A DNA stretch of 44,618 nt. Source: Clostridiales bacterium. Its GTDB lineage: Bacteria; Bacillota; Clostridia; Christensenellales; JAISNN01. How positions within the stretch are numbered: position 1 is the first letter of the stretch; every line of letters begins with the position of its first letter. The position numbers and the translations under genes are program-made. The notes under the pieces are model-generated. The model was not told the DNA's origin, did no database searches, and worked only from the letters and a program-made list of their open reading frames with translations. Location of the stretch: contig JAITOU010000008.1 of assembly GCA_031289755.1 (NCBI GenBank), positions 1 through 44,618 of the forward strand. The letters run 5' to 3'. Below, piece by piece: positions 31,780 through 39,846 of the stretch.

Positions 31780-33453
31780 ATGGCAAAAACATTTAAAATC
31801 GTATTTCTCGGCGGCATCGGCGAAATCGGCAAAAACATGACCGCTATCGAATACAGCAATGACATTATCATCATTGACGCAGGAATGTCTTTTCCGGGCT
31901 ATAATATGCCGGGGATCGACTACATTATACCGGATATCAGTTACTTGAAGTCCAACAGAGAAAAAATACGCGGCGTGATTCTCACGCACGGACACGAGGA
32001 CCACATCGGCTCTCTGCCTTATCTGATAAAGGACATACCGGGCATTCCCGTCTTTGGCACGCGCCTGACAATCGCGCTCTGTCAGCACAAATTCAGAGAG
32101 AACAAAATCCCCGATAACAATCTCAACGTCATCACCGAAGGCGACGTAATAAACGTCGGGTTTTTTAAAATCGAATTTATCAAAGCGACGCATTCTATTG
32201 CGGGAGCTTGCCATCTCGCTATCGAAACGCCTATCGGCATGATTTTTCATACGGGAGATTATAAGTTTGATTATACGCCGATAGACGGCAAAATGACCGA
32301 CCTTGGCAGGCTTGCCGATTTGGGCAACAAGGGGGTTGTCCTGATGCTCGGCGAGAGTACCAATATCGAGAAGGAAGGACATTCCATGAGCGAAAAGCAC
32401 GTCGGGCAATCGCTCGATTATATCTTTTCGCAAAACTTAAATAAACGGCTCATCATAGCCACCTTTGCGTCTAATATTTACAGAATACAGCAGATAATAG
32501 ACCTTGCGGTCAAATACGACCGAAAAGTTGCCTTTTCTGGCCGCAGTATGATAAACATCGCCGAAATGGCTTTTAAGATAGGCGAATTAAAATTTGAGCA
32601 TACCGACATCGTGGAGATAGACAAAATCAAACGCTATCCGCATGAAAAAACCGTCATTATATGCACGGGCGGACAGGGCGAGCCTATGAGCGCGTTGAGC
32701 CGTATGTCTACGGGCGATTTTGACAAGGTAGTCGTCAATTCAAAGGACACCGTAGTGCTTTCCTCGTCGCCTATACCGGGCAACGAAAAAATGGTTTTGA
32801 CCGTTGTCAACAATCTTTACAGATTGGGCGCGGACGTCATATACGAAGCCCTTCACGAGGTTCACGCGTCGGGGCACGCTTATGTCGAGGAGTTAAAGCT
32901 CATGATGTCGCTCATCAAGCCGAAGTTTTTTATACCCGTTCACGGCGAATACCGTCATCTAAAAAAACACAGCTTTATGGCTCAATCGCTCGGCATAGAC
33001 AAAGAAAATATTTTTGTACCCGAAGCCGGCTCTACCGTCATCATTCAAAGAAGTTGTATCAAGCAAGGTCCGAACGTTCAGGCGGGCAATATTTATGTGG
33101 ACGGTTATGCGACCGGAGATATGGACAGCTTGGTTTTAAAGGACAGGCAGCATTTGGCCGAAGACGGATTTATTCTCGTCATACTCAACCTTCTGTACTT
33201 GAAGCCGGGTAACAACGACGAGTTTTTTGCCGGATTGGACGTGATAACAAGGGGCTTTCACAGCACCGACGGCTTTGCCGCCGAAGTCAGAGACGTCGTA
33301 CGCAGCGCGCTTTCGCAGTTTGATTTTGACCATTGCGACGACAATGCCGCGATAAAGACCATTATCAAAAGAGCTTTAAAAAAATACATCTTCAATAAAT
33401 ACAAACAAAATCCTATGATAATGCCGATAGTCCTTGACAGCGTAAGAGAATAA
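31780..33453 (+). CDS. rnj: Ribonuclease J
   Basis: 557-residue metallo-beta-lactamase/beta-CASP nuclease. Zinc motif HGHEDH at residues 70-75 (ILTHGHEDHIGSLPYLI), GACHLAIETPIG and HTGDYKFD for the remaining ligands; beta-CASP part with FASNIYRIQQIIDLAVKYDRKVAFSGRSM and CTGGQGEPMSALSRMS; HVHASGHAYVEEL-type ending (ALHEVHASGHAYVEELKLMM) plus FIPVHGEYRHLKKH. A C-terminal domain of about 110 residues follows, as in RNase J1/J2. Degrades and matures RNA with 5'-exonuclease and endonuclease activity. AGGAG precedes ATG 31780. J1 and J2 are not separable by reading. Confidence 0.96.
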   Translation: MAKTFKIVFLGGIGEIGKNMTAIEYSNDIIIIDAGMSFPGYNMPGIDYIIPDISYLKSNREKIRGVILTHGHEDHIGSLPYLIKDIPGIPVFGTRLTIALCQHKFRENKIPDNNLNVITEGDVINVGFFKIEFIKATHSIAGACHLAIETPIGMIFHTGDYKFDYTPIDGKMTDLGRLADLGNKGVVLMLGESTNIEKEGHSMSEKHVGQSLDYIFSQNLNKRLIIATFASNIYRIQQIIDLAVKYDRKVAFSGRSMINIAEMAFKIGELKFEHTDIVEIDKIKRYPHEKTVIICTGGQGEPMSALSRMSTGDFDKVVVNSKDTVVLSSSPIPGNEKMVLTVVNNLYRLGADVIYEALHEVHASGHAYVEELKLMMSLIKPKFFIPVHGEYRHLKKHSFMAQSLGIDKENIFVPEAGSTVIIQRSCIKQGPNVQAGNIYVDGYATGDMDSLVLKDRQHLAEDGFILVILNLLYLKPGNNDEFFAGLDVITRGFHSTDGFAAEVRDVVRSALSQFDFDHCDDNAAIKTIIKRALKKYIFNKYKQNPMIMPIVLDSVRE

Positions 33454-33505
33454 CTTTTTCGTTTGTTAGGACGGGTATTTTGTGGATTGAAGTATAAGGG
33501 ATAAA

Positions 33506-34837
33506 ATGAAACCGTTAGTTGCCGTGGTCGGCAGACCGAATGTCGGTAAATCGACTTTTTTTAACAGAATTGCAGGACGGCGTATAGCCATCGTCGAAAA
33601 CCGTCCGGGCGTCACAAGAGACAGATTATACGCAGACGTCGAATGGTGCGGATATAATTTTACCATGATAGACACGGGCGGTCTGGAAGTCAATTCGGAT
33701 GACGAAATGTGGTCGCACATAAGACGACAGGTCGAGTTTGCCGCAAGCAGCGCAGACCTGATACTTTTTTTGACGGACGGCAAAAGCGGACTTTTGCCCG
33801 AGGATTATGACGTCGCGAGCTTTATAAGAAGGACAAAAAAGCCCTGTATATTGGCTGTCAACAAGATTGACAACGCCGTCGGCGAAGCTGCGCTTTACGA
33901 CTTTTTTGAGTTAGGCTTGGGGACGCCCTTTTCGGTTTCCGCCGAGCAAGGCAGGGGCATAGGCGACCTTTTGGACGAGATAACGGGCAAGCTCAAAGAA
34001 AAAATCCCTTATACCGAGGTTTCCGACCGTATAAAAATTGCCGTCATCGGTCGTCCGAATGCCGGAAAAAGCTCCGTAGTCAACAAATTGCTGGGCTACG
34101 AACGCGTCATTGTCAGCGATATCGCGGGCACGACACGGGACGCTATCGATACCGACTTCGAGTACAAGGGCATACCTTGCACTCTCGTCGATACCGCCGG
34201 AATACGCCGAAAAAAGAACGTGGACGAGGACGTGGAGTATTACAGCGTTTTGCGTGCTTTTGACGCGGTAAGGCGCGCCGATATCGCCCTTATTATTCTC
34301 GATGCGTCGGACGAAATAACCGAGCAGGACGTGCGCTTGGCGGGCTATGTACACGAACACGGCAAGCCTTCGGTCATTTTGATGAACAAATGGGATAAGG
34401 TTGAAAAGGATTCCTTTACGGTCAATAAATTTAATCAAAATCTCAAAGAAAAATTGAAATTTATGGATTATTTTTTGCCGCTTTATGTGTCGGCTTTGAG
34501 CGGACAGAGATTAAAAAACGTCCTGCCGGAGCTTATGCGCGCATACGACAACGCCAAAAAACGCGTGACTACGGGAGTTTTAAACGACGTAATCAGGCAA
34601 GCCGTGTCCGTCAACGAGCCGCCGTCAAAAAACGGCAGGCGTTTAAAAATTTATTTTGTCACCGAAGCTATGGTAGCTCCGCCGACATTCGTCTTTTTTG
34701 TCAATGACGCAGAGCTTGTTCATTTTTCTTATAAACGCTATTTGGAGAACAACATCAGAACGTCTGTAGACTTTTCGGGAACGCCGATAAGGCTTGAATT
34801 TAAAGAAAAGAACGAAAAAGACGCGGCGTATGATTGA
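33506..34837 (+). CDS. der: Ribosome biogenesis GTPase Der (EngA)
   Basis: 443-residue GTPase with two tandem G domains, diagnostic for Der. G domain 1: GRPNVGKST, DTGGLE, NKID. G domain 2: GRPNAGKSS, DTAGIRRKKNVDEDVEYYSVLR, NKWDK, and SALSGQRLKN. The C-terminal KH-like domain is LKIYFVTEAMVAPPTFVFFVNDAELVHFSYKRYLENNIR. Needed for 50S subunit assembly. An AAGGGAT ribosome site precedes ATG 33506, 52 nt after the rnj stop, so the two are probably one transcript. Confidence 0.98.
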   Translation: MKPLVAVVGRPNVGKSTFFNRIAGRRIAIVENRPGVTRDRLYADVEWCGYNFTMIDTGGLEVNSDDEMWSHIRRQVEFAASSADLILFLTDGKSGLLPEDYDVASFIRRTKKPCILAVNKIDNAVGEAALYDFFELGLGTPFSVSAEQGRGIGDLLDEITGKLKEKIPYTEVSDRIKIAVIGRPNAGKSSVVNKLLGYERVIVSDIAGTTRDAIDTDFEYKGIPCTLVDTAGIRRKKNVDEDVEYYSVLRAFDAVRRADIALIILDASDEITEQDVRLAGYVHEHGKPSVILMNKWDKVEKDSFTVNKFNQNLKEKLKFMDYFLPLYVSALSGQRLKNVLPELMRAYDNAKKRVTTGVLNDVIRQAVSVNEPPSKNGRRLKIYFVTEAMVAPPTFVFFVNDAELVHFSYKRYLENNIRTSVDFSGTPIRLEFKEKNEKDAAYD

Positions 34838-35188
34838 CGTGTATATAATCTCTTTATGTATTCTTTTATAATGACTTTAAGAGAATAATTTGCCGCATTC
34901 TTTACGAAAGTATAGCAGTTACGGCAAATAATACGGATTTTGTCCGTCCGCAAATAAAAACACATTCCGATAATTTATTATCGGATAATATAAAAATTTA
35001 CCTTGTTTCAGAGTGTTTTATATAATATACGTCAAATAAAAGAGCTTTCGATATTTTTCGACATAATAACTTTAAATTAGTTTGTTTCGCTGTAAAATTT
35101 ATGTACCGAAATGTGTAACCGGTTGTATAATAAATTCAGGCGGATAACTTCCGTCTATGATAAATTTATTTACAGGAGGTGGAAATTT
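34838..35188 (+). other. 351-nt intergenic region, hairpins but no gene
   Basis: AT-rich. Stem-loops visible: TTGCCG / CGGCAA (34890-34925), ACGGA / TCCGT (34933-34947), and a 9-bp stem TCCGATAAT / ATTATCGGA (34966-34985). None has a clean T tract, yet one probably ends der. A TATAAT at 35126-35131 (inside TTGTATAAT) lacks a good -35 but could start the transcript of the small gene at 35189. Confidence 0.5.
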
Positions 35189-35368
35189 ATGGACATTGAA
35201 AAGGAAATTCTGGCGGCTATTATCAAGATACTCAAAGACAAAAACAAAAACGTCGCGGTGGCTGAGATAAGCGGGAATTACTTTTATGCGGCGGACGCCG
35301 CCTTGGACGGCGGCGACGCATACCGAATAGCCGTCATCAAGCACGACCAACACAAAAACTTCGCATGA
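35189..35368 (+). CDS. Small protein of unknown function, 59 aa
   Basis: Begins MDIEKEILAAIIKILKDKNK and is followed by NVAVAEISGNYFYAADAALDGGDAYRIAVIKHDQHKNFA (given in two parts across the protein). Predicted as one amphipathic helix (4-20) and a small beta-rich part (21-52). No signal, no Cys, no membrane span, and not recognised as any family. The gene is supported by a perfect AGGAGGTGG ribosome site (35174-35182) at good spacing, which also excludes the longer frame from 35111, and by its own terminator at 35409. Its isolated, well-translated form suggests a real small protein rather than a remnant. Confidence 0.75.
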   Translation: MDIEKEILAAIIKILKDKNKNVAVAEISGNYFYAADAALDGGDAYRIAVIKHDQHKNFA

Positions 35369-35408
35369 GATAAGCAATTGATAACAAACAAAAAATAAGC
35401 GGTTCGGA

Positions 35409-35443
35409 GCATAAGCGGTTTAACCGCTTATTTTTATTTTTTG
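35409..35443 (+). terminator. Intrinsic terminator
   Basis: ATAAGCGGTT (35411-35420) pairs with AACCGCTTAT (35422-35431), followed by TTTTATTTTTT. A partial copy of the left arm (ATAAGCGGTT) occurs 17 nt upstream. Confidence 0.85.
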
Positions 35444-35521
35444 AAGTTTTGGGGTCGTTAATCACATTGTGTCTAAAAAATACTTGCTCAAAATTTTATA
35501 TCCTTATTCATGAGCGTTGCC

Positions 35522-35550
35522 TTTACTTTTTTTTGTATATATGATAGAAT
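35522..35550 (+). promoter_or_regulatory. Candidate promoter for rnc
   Basis: TTTACT (35522-35527), 17-nt spacer, TAGAAT (35545-35550). The predicted start near 35557 leaves almost no leader before ATG 35561. Confidence 0.45.
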
Positions 35551-35560
35551 ATATGTGCTT

Positions 35561-36202
35561 ATGGAAAAAGGTAACGGATTAACGGAAGCTGAAAAAAAAA
35601 TCAAACACACCTTCTCGAACGGTGAGCTTTTGAGAACGGCTTTTACGCATTCTTCTGAAAACTCCGCCGGCAACAACGAACGGTTAGAATTTGTCGGCGA
35701 CAGTATATTAAATTTTGTCATTGCCGACTATTTGACGCGCAATTTTGATTTTGACGAAGGCAATATGACGGAAAGGCGAAAAACCCTTGTCAATACAAAG
35801 ATTTTGGCTAAGGTAATCGAGGAGAACAAATTGGACGATTATTTGATAACGGCAAAAAATCTTACGCATTCTCCGAGAATGAAAGCGTCGTTATTTGAAG
35901 CGATAACCGCCGCCGTTTATTATGACGCGGGTATCGACGCCGCCTATGATTTTATCATAAGGTTTTTAAAAAAATATATAAAAAACGAAGAAAAGGATTA
36001 TAAATCGCTGCTAAACGAGCAAGCCGTCAAAAAATTTAAAGAATATCCCAAATACACTTCCGAAGAAAAAAAAGACGGCAACGCAAAGTTTTTTGTCAGC
36101 ACCGTCGCCGTCAACGGACAAATTCTCGGTGACGGACAAGGCATTTCAAAAAAAGAAGCGGAGCATATGGCGGCACGTAAAGCCTTACTCTCTTGGGAAT
36201 GA
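35561..36202 (+). CDS. rnc: Ribonuclease III
   Basis: 213-residue double-strand RNA nuclease that processes rRNA and structured mRNA. Signature NNERLEFVGDSILNFVIADYL, with Glu and Asp metal ligands, the second acidic pair in LFEAITAAVYYDAG, and a C-terminal double-stranded RNA-binding domain (about 145-213; QAVKKFKEYPKYTS to KKEAEHMAARKALLSW). It is slightly shorter than Bacillus RNase III, mostly at the N-terminus. Start uncertain: ATG 35561 gives the usual N-terminus but has no ribosome site and sits at the predicted transcript start; ATG 35510 adds 17 untypical residues. Not next to smc or ftsY as in Bacillus. Confidence 0.93.
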   Translation: MEKGNGLTEAEKKIKHTFSNGELLRTAFTHSSENSAGNNERLEFVGDSILNFVIADYLTRNFDFDEGNMTERRKTLVNTKILAKVIEENKLDDYLITAKNLTHSPRMKASLFEAITAAVYYDAGIDAAYDFIIRFLKKYIKNEEKDYKSLLNEQAVKKFKEYPKYTSEEKKDGNAKFFVSTVAVNGQILGDGQGISKKEAEHMAARKALLSWE

Positions 36203-36248
36203 TTTTTAAGCGATAAGGTTTAATTTGACGATAATCGCTTTCAAACGC

Positions 36249-36277
36249 TTGACACAAGCCGTTTTTACTGTTAATAT
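36249..36277 (+). promoter_or_regulatory. Promoter of the gatCAB(-aspS) transcript
   Basis: Consensus TTGACA (36249-36254), 17-nt spacer, TAATAT (36272-36277). Confidence 0.8.
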
Positions 36278-36283
36278 TTATCA

Positions 36284-36532
36284 TATTGAAAATACATTCA
36301 AAAAATCGGAGTAATTCGACTCGACCTCTCCCGAATGGAAAGCTTGACAGAGAATCGGAATCAGCGGCTGTGAGTTCCGAAAAGCGAGTAGCGGCAAGAG
36401 CAACACCTGTTTGAACCGGTTTTATTTAATACAAGAGGACGCTTATAACGGGCGTCAAATAGGGTGGCACCGCGGATTTTTCCGTCCCTTAAAAGACATT
36501 TATAGATGTTTTTTAGGGGTTTTTTATTTTTA
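36284..36532 (+). promoter_or_regulatory. T-box riboswitch leader, probably tRNA-Asn sensing
   Basis: The T-box core AGGGTGGCACCGCGG is at 36461-36475. A terminator follows: CCCTTAAAA...CAT with ATG...TTTTAGGG (36486-36518) and a T run to 36530. Stem I features upstream are AGTA (36311-36314, S-turn) and the apical hairpin TCGGAA / TTCCGA around a loop with GTGAG. The best specifier candidate by position is AAC (36402-36404, followed by A), read as Asn; the fold was not computed, so the codon is uncertain. Uncharged tRNA should pair with the T-box bulge and allow read-through into gatC. Asn fits the downstream amidotransferase. Confidence 0.92.
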
Positions 36533-36592
36533 AAATAAAATAACCCGTGCAAAATTCACGGCGTTTACAAAAAAACCAAAAAGGAGCAAAAC

Positions 36593-36871
36593 ATGAAATC
36601 CGATATAAGCATAAAATGGCTCGGCAATCTCTCAAAAATCAAGTTTGACGACGACGGACTCAAAAAAATGGCGGCGGATATGCAGTCTATAATGACGCTT
36701 ATGGATTCGTTGCTTTTGGTCGAGCCGGTCGAATTTGAGGACGGAACGGAATTTTGCGGTTTGGACGCGCTCAGAGCCGACACCGTGCGCGATAGCTTCG
36801 ACCCGGAGCTTTTGGTTTCGCAAGCTAAGGACTCTAAGGACGGCTGTTTTGTCATTCCAAAAATTCTTTGA
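36593..36871 (+). CDS. gatC: Asp/Glu-tRNA(Asn/Gln) amidotransferase subunit C
   Basis: 92-residue GatC, which wraps around GatA and stabilises the GatCAB complex. Recognisable by WLGNLSKIKFDDDGLKKMAADMQSIMTLMDSLLLV near the start and ALRADTVRDSF...FVIPKIL at the end (the family's LREDxV and VPKxL). AAGGAG precedes ATG 36593. First gene after the T-box; gatA follows after 39 nt. Confidence 0.93.
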   Translation: MKSDISIKWLGNLSKIKFDDDGLKKMAADMQSIMTLMDSLLLVEPVEFEDGTEFCGLDALRADTVRDSFDPELLVSQAKDSKDGCFVIPKIL

Positions 36872-36910
36872 CGGCGGTTTGCTAATATCTTTTGATAAGG
36901 AAATAAAAAA

Positions 36911-38365
36911 ATGAAAATTTCGATTCTTCGCAAAAAATTAGACGATAAAGAAATCTCCGCAGTCGAATTGACAAGGCTTTATCTCGACAGGATTTCCGCC
37001 GCCGACAAACTGACGGACGCTTATCTTTATGTCAATTATGACGGTGCGATAAAGGCGGCACAGTCTGCTCAAACCATTATCGACGCCAAGCAAAGCCGCC
37101 CCTTTACGGGCATACCGATAGCTTTAAAGGACAATCTCTGTACTTTTGATATGCCGACGACCTGTTCGTCAAAAATGCTCGACGGATTTGTTCCGCCTTA
37201 TGACGCGACGGTCGTCGCGAAGCTGAGAGGTCAAGGCGCGGTTTTTTTGGGCAAGCTCAATATGGACGAATTTGCAATGGGCGCGTCGACAAAAACCTCT
37301 TATTACAAAAAGACAAAAAATCCTTATGATTTGACGCGCGTTCCGGGCGGCTCATCGGGCGGAAGTGCCGCCGCCGTTTCGGTGGGGCTTTGCGCCGCCG
37401 CTCTCGGCAGCGATACGGGCGGCTCGATAAGACAGCCGGCGTCTTTTTGCGGAATCACGGGACACCGTCCGACCTACGGCTTTGTTTCGCGCAGCGGCTG
37501 TATAGCCTTCGCGTCGTCCTTGGACCAGATAGGGCCTCTGGCGGACACTGCCGATGATTGCGCCGCACTTTTGACCGCCACCGCCGGTCGTGATATCTAT
37601 GACCAAACTACGGCGGACAAGACCTTTGACCTAAAAAAATCCGATAAGGGCATAAAGGGCAAACGCTTCGGACTTATCAAGGAATTGATGGGAAAAGAAG
37701 TCGATAAGGACGTGTCTGCGGCGGTCAAAAAAGCCGCCGAATGGTTCATAAACGCCGGAGCGGTAGTCGAAGAAGTAAGTCTGCCCATGCTGACGCACGC
37801 CGTGCCGATTTATTATCTCATTTCGTCTGCGGAAGCGGCGTCGAATCTCGCAAAATTTGACGGAGTGCGTTACGGCTTTCGTCCCGAAAAAACCTTAAAT
37901 TTTTTTGACATGATATCCAAAAGCCGCGACGAAGGCTTTGGCTGGGAGGTCAAGCGGCGCATTATGCTCGGCTCTTACGCGCTTTGCTCCGGATATTACG
38001 ACGATTATTACAAGCGTGCAATAAAGCTCTGCGGTATTATCAAGTCGCAATACGCCGAAGCCTTCAAAAAATACGACGCGCTTTTGTCGCCGGTCGCGCC
38101 GACGACGGCGTATCCATTTGACAAACTGCCCGACGACCCGGCTCAAATGTATCTCGCCGATATCTGTACCGTCAGTGCCGCTCTTGCCGGACTCCCGTCG
38201 CTGTCTACGCCGTGCGGTTATGACAAGGACGGTATGCCGATAGGGCTTATGATAACCGGCAAACGCTTTGACGACGCCGCAGTCTTGTCTGCGGCAGGCG
38301 CATACGAAAAAGAATTTGTACGCAAGCCGCCGCAATTAAAAGGCGTATCGGAGATGAAGCTATGA
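36911..38365 (+). CDS. gatA: Asp/Glu-tRNA(Asn/Gln) amidotransferase subunit A
   Basis: 484-residue amidase-signature glutaminase that releases ammonia for the transamidation in GatB. The Ser-cis-Ser-Lys triad region is intact: Lys in PIALKDNLC, and the Gly/Ser-rich GGSSGGSAAAVSVGLCAAALGSDTGGSIRQPASFCG with both catalytic Ser. The variant HRPTYGFVSRSG replaces the common KPTYGRVSRYG. Length is normal. AAGGAAA precedes ATG 36911, and the stop overlaps the gatB start by 4 nt (ATGA), giving tight coupling. Confidence 0.96.
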   Translation: MKISILRKKLDDKEISAVELTRLYLDRISAADKLTDAYLYVNYDGAIKAAQSAQTIIDAKQSRPFTGIPIALKDNLCTFDMPTTCSSKMLDGFVPPYDATVVAKLRGQGAVFLGKLNMDEFAMGASTKTSYYKKTKNPYDLTRVPGGSSGGSAAAVSVGLCAAALGSDTGGSIRQPASFCGITGHRPTYGFVSRSGCIAFASSLDQIGPLADTADDCAALLTATAGRDIYDQTTADKTFDLKKSDKGIKGKRFGLIKELMGKEVDKDVSAAVKKAAEWFINAGAVVEEVSLPMLTHAVPIYYLISSAEAASNLAKFDGVRYGFRPEKTLNFFDMISKSRDEGFGWEVKRRIMLGSYALCSGYYDDYYKRAIKLCGIIKSQYAEAFKKYDALLSPVAPTTAYPFDKLPDDPAQMYLADICTVSAALAGLPSLSTPCGYDKDGMPIGLMITGKRFDDAAVLSAAGAYEKEFVRKPPQLKGVSEMKL

Positions 38366-39771
38366 AATATATAACCGTAATAGGGCTGGAAATACACGCG
38401 GAATTATTGACGGAAACAAAGGTTTTTTGCGGCTGCAAAAATTCTTTCGGCGGCACGGTCAACGGCAGTTGCTGTCCCGTATGCACGGGAATGCCGGGAA
38501 CGCTTCCCGTTTTAAACCGCAAAGCCGTAGAGCTTGCAATCGCCGCAGGCTTGTCCTTCGGCAGCGGCATAACCCAAAGAACTCTTTGGGACAGGAAAAA
38601 TTATTTTTATCCCGACCTTGCTAAGGCTTATCAAATTTCTCAGCTTTACGCTCCCGTATGCGTGGGCGGCGGTCTCGACGTCGGCGGAAGATTTATAAGG
38701 CTCACGCGCATACATCTCGAAGAGGACGCCGGAAAGCTCGTACACGCAAGGGGCGAAACGGTTATAGATTATAACAGAGCCGGAGTACCGCTTATAGAGA
38801 TAGTTTCCGAGCCGGATATGCGTTCGTCGGACGAAGCCGCCGCCTTTGTCGAAAAGGTCAGGCGCACTCTCGTATATGCCGGAGTTTCGGACGGCAAAAT
38901 GGAGCAAGGAAGTCTTAGAGTAGACGCGAACATCTCTATAATGCCCGAAAATGCATCGGAATACGGTACGAGAACCGAGATAAAAAATCTCAACAGCTTC
39001 AAATTTATCAAAAAAGCCATAGACTTTGAGGTCGAAAGACAAGCGGAAGTCTTGAATGCCGGAGAAAGGGTCATTCAAGAGACAAGGCGGTACGACGAGA
39101 TTTCCGGCGAGACCTTCTCGATGCGCTCAAAGGAAGATGCGCATGATTACCGCTATTTTCCTGACCCCGACATCCTGCCGCTCATCATAAAGGACGGAGA
39201 TATCGAAAGGATATCCGCGACGTTGACCGAGCCGCCGTCAAAGAGATATGCGCGTTATACCGAATACGGTCTGTCGGGCGTAGACGCGGAAGTGATTTTG
39301 GAGAACAAAATCATAGCCGATTTTTTTGACGAATGCGTAAAATCGGGAGCAAATCCACAAACGGCGGCAAATTGCGTCAAGGGCGAGCTTATGCGCTGCT
39401 TCAATGCGGCGGAAAATAAAGACGCATTGCCGATAAGCGTTTCTGATTTTGTCAAGGCTTTGGCTCTTGCCGAAAAATCTGAAATAAGCGGCAACGGCTT
39501 AAAGACGGCGATAAAATATATGTTTCAGGAAGGCAAGCCGATAGACGATGTTGTCAAGGAACACAATCTGACCGTCAATGAAGATTTGTCGGTAATCACT
39601 GCGGCAATAGCTAAGGTTCTCGCCGAAAACCCGAAAGCCGTCGAGCAATACAAAAACGGCGATACAAAGGTTTTGTCGTTTTTTATGGGACAATGTGCAA
39701 GGGCGTTAAAAGGCACGGCTTTGGCTCAAACCGTTCAAGCGGAGCTAAAAAAGGCATTGGACAAGAATTAA
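38362..39771 (+). CDS. gatB: Asp/Glu-tRNA(Asn/Gln) amidotransferase subunit B
   Basis: 469-residue kinase/transamidase subunit that phosphorylates the misacylated Asp or Glu on the tRNA and amidates it. GLEIHAELLTETKVFCGCKNSFGG with the zinc Cys residues CCPVCTGMPGTLP, then DRKNYFYPDLAKAYQISQ, NRAGVPLIEIVSEPDMRSSDEA and RTEIKNLNSFKFI. The C-terminal helical and YqeY-like tail (about 335-469) binds tRNA. Overlaps gatA by 4 nt. aspS follows after 75 nt with no terminator strong enough to isolate it. Confidence 0.97.
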   Translation: MKYITVIGLEIHAELLTETKVFCGCKNSFGGTVNGSCCPVCTGMPGTLPVLNRKAVELAIAAGLSFGSGITQRTLWDRKNYFYPDLAKAYQISQLYAPVCVGGGLDVGGRFIRLTRIHLEEDAGKLVHARGETVIDYNRAGVPLIEIVSEPDMRSSDEAAAFVEKVRRTLVYAGVSDGKMEQGSLRVDANISIMPENASEYGTRTEIKNLNSFKFIKKAIDFEVERQAEVLNAGERVIQETRRYDEISGETFSMRSKEDAHDYRYFPDPDILPLIIKDGDIERISATLTEPPSKRYARYTEYGLSGVDAEVILENKIIADFFDECVKSGANPQTAANCVKGELMRCFNAAENKDALPISVSDFVKALALAEKSEISGNGLKTAIKYMFQEGKPIDDVVKEHNLTVNEDLSVITAAIAKVLAENPKAVEQYKNGDTKVLSFFMGQCARALKGTALAQTVQAELKKALDKN

Positions 39772-39846
39772 TTTAATTAAAATACCGCATTGTGTAATAC
39801 TATGCGGCGTAGAATACTCTGATAAATAACGTAAAGAAGGTGAATT

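Noticed and set aside
31741-32433. 230-codon - strand frame opposite RNase J
   Set aside because: Antisense shadow of a conserved gene; no family resemblance or ribosome site. The same holds for 40267-40950 opposite aspS, 13038-13571 opposite ftsZ and 38512-39078 opposite gatB.
35111-35188. Longer 85-codon version of the small protein
   Set aside because: The perfect ribosome site lies within it and points to ATG 35189.
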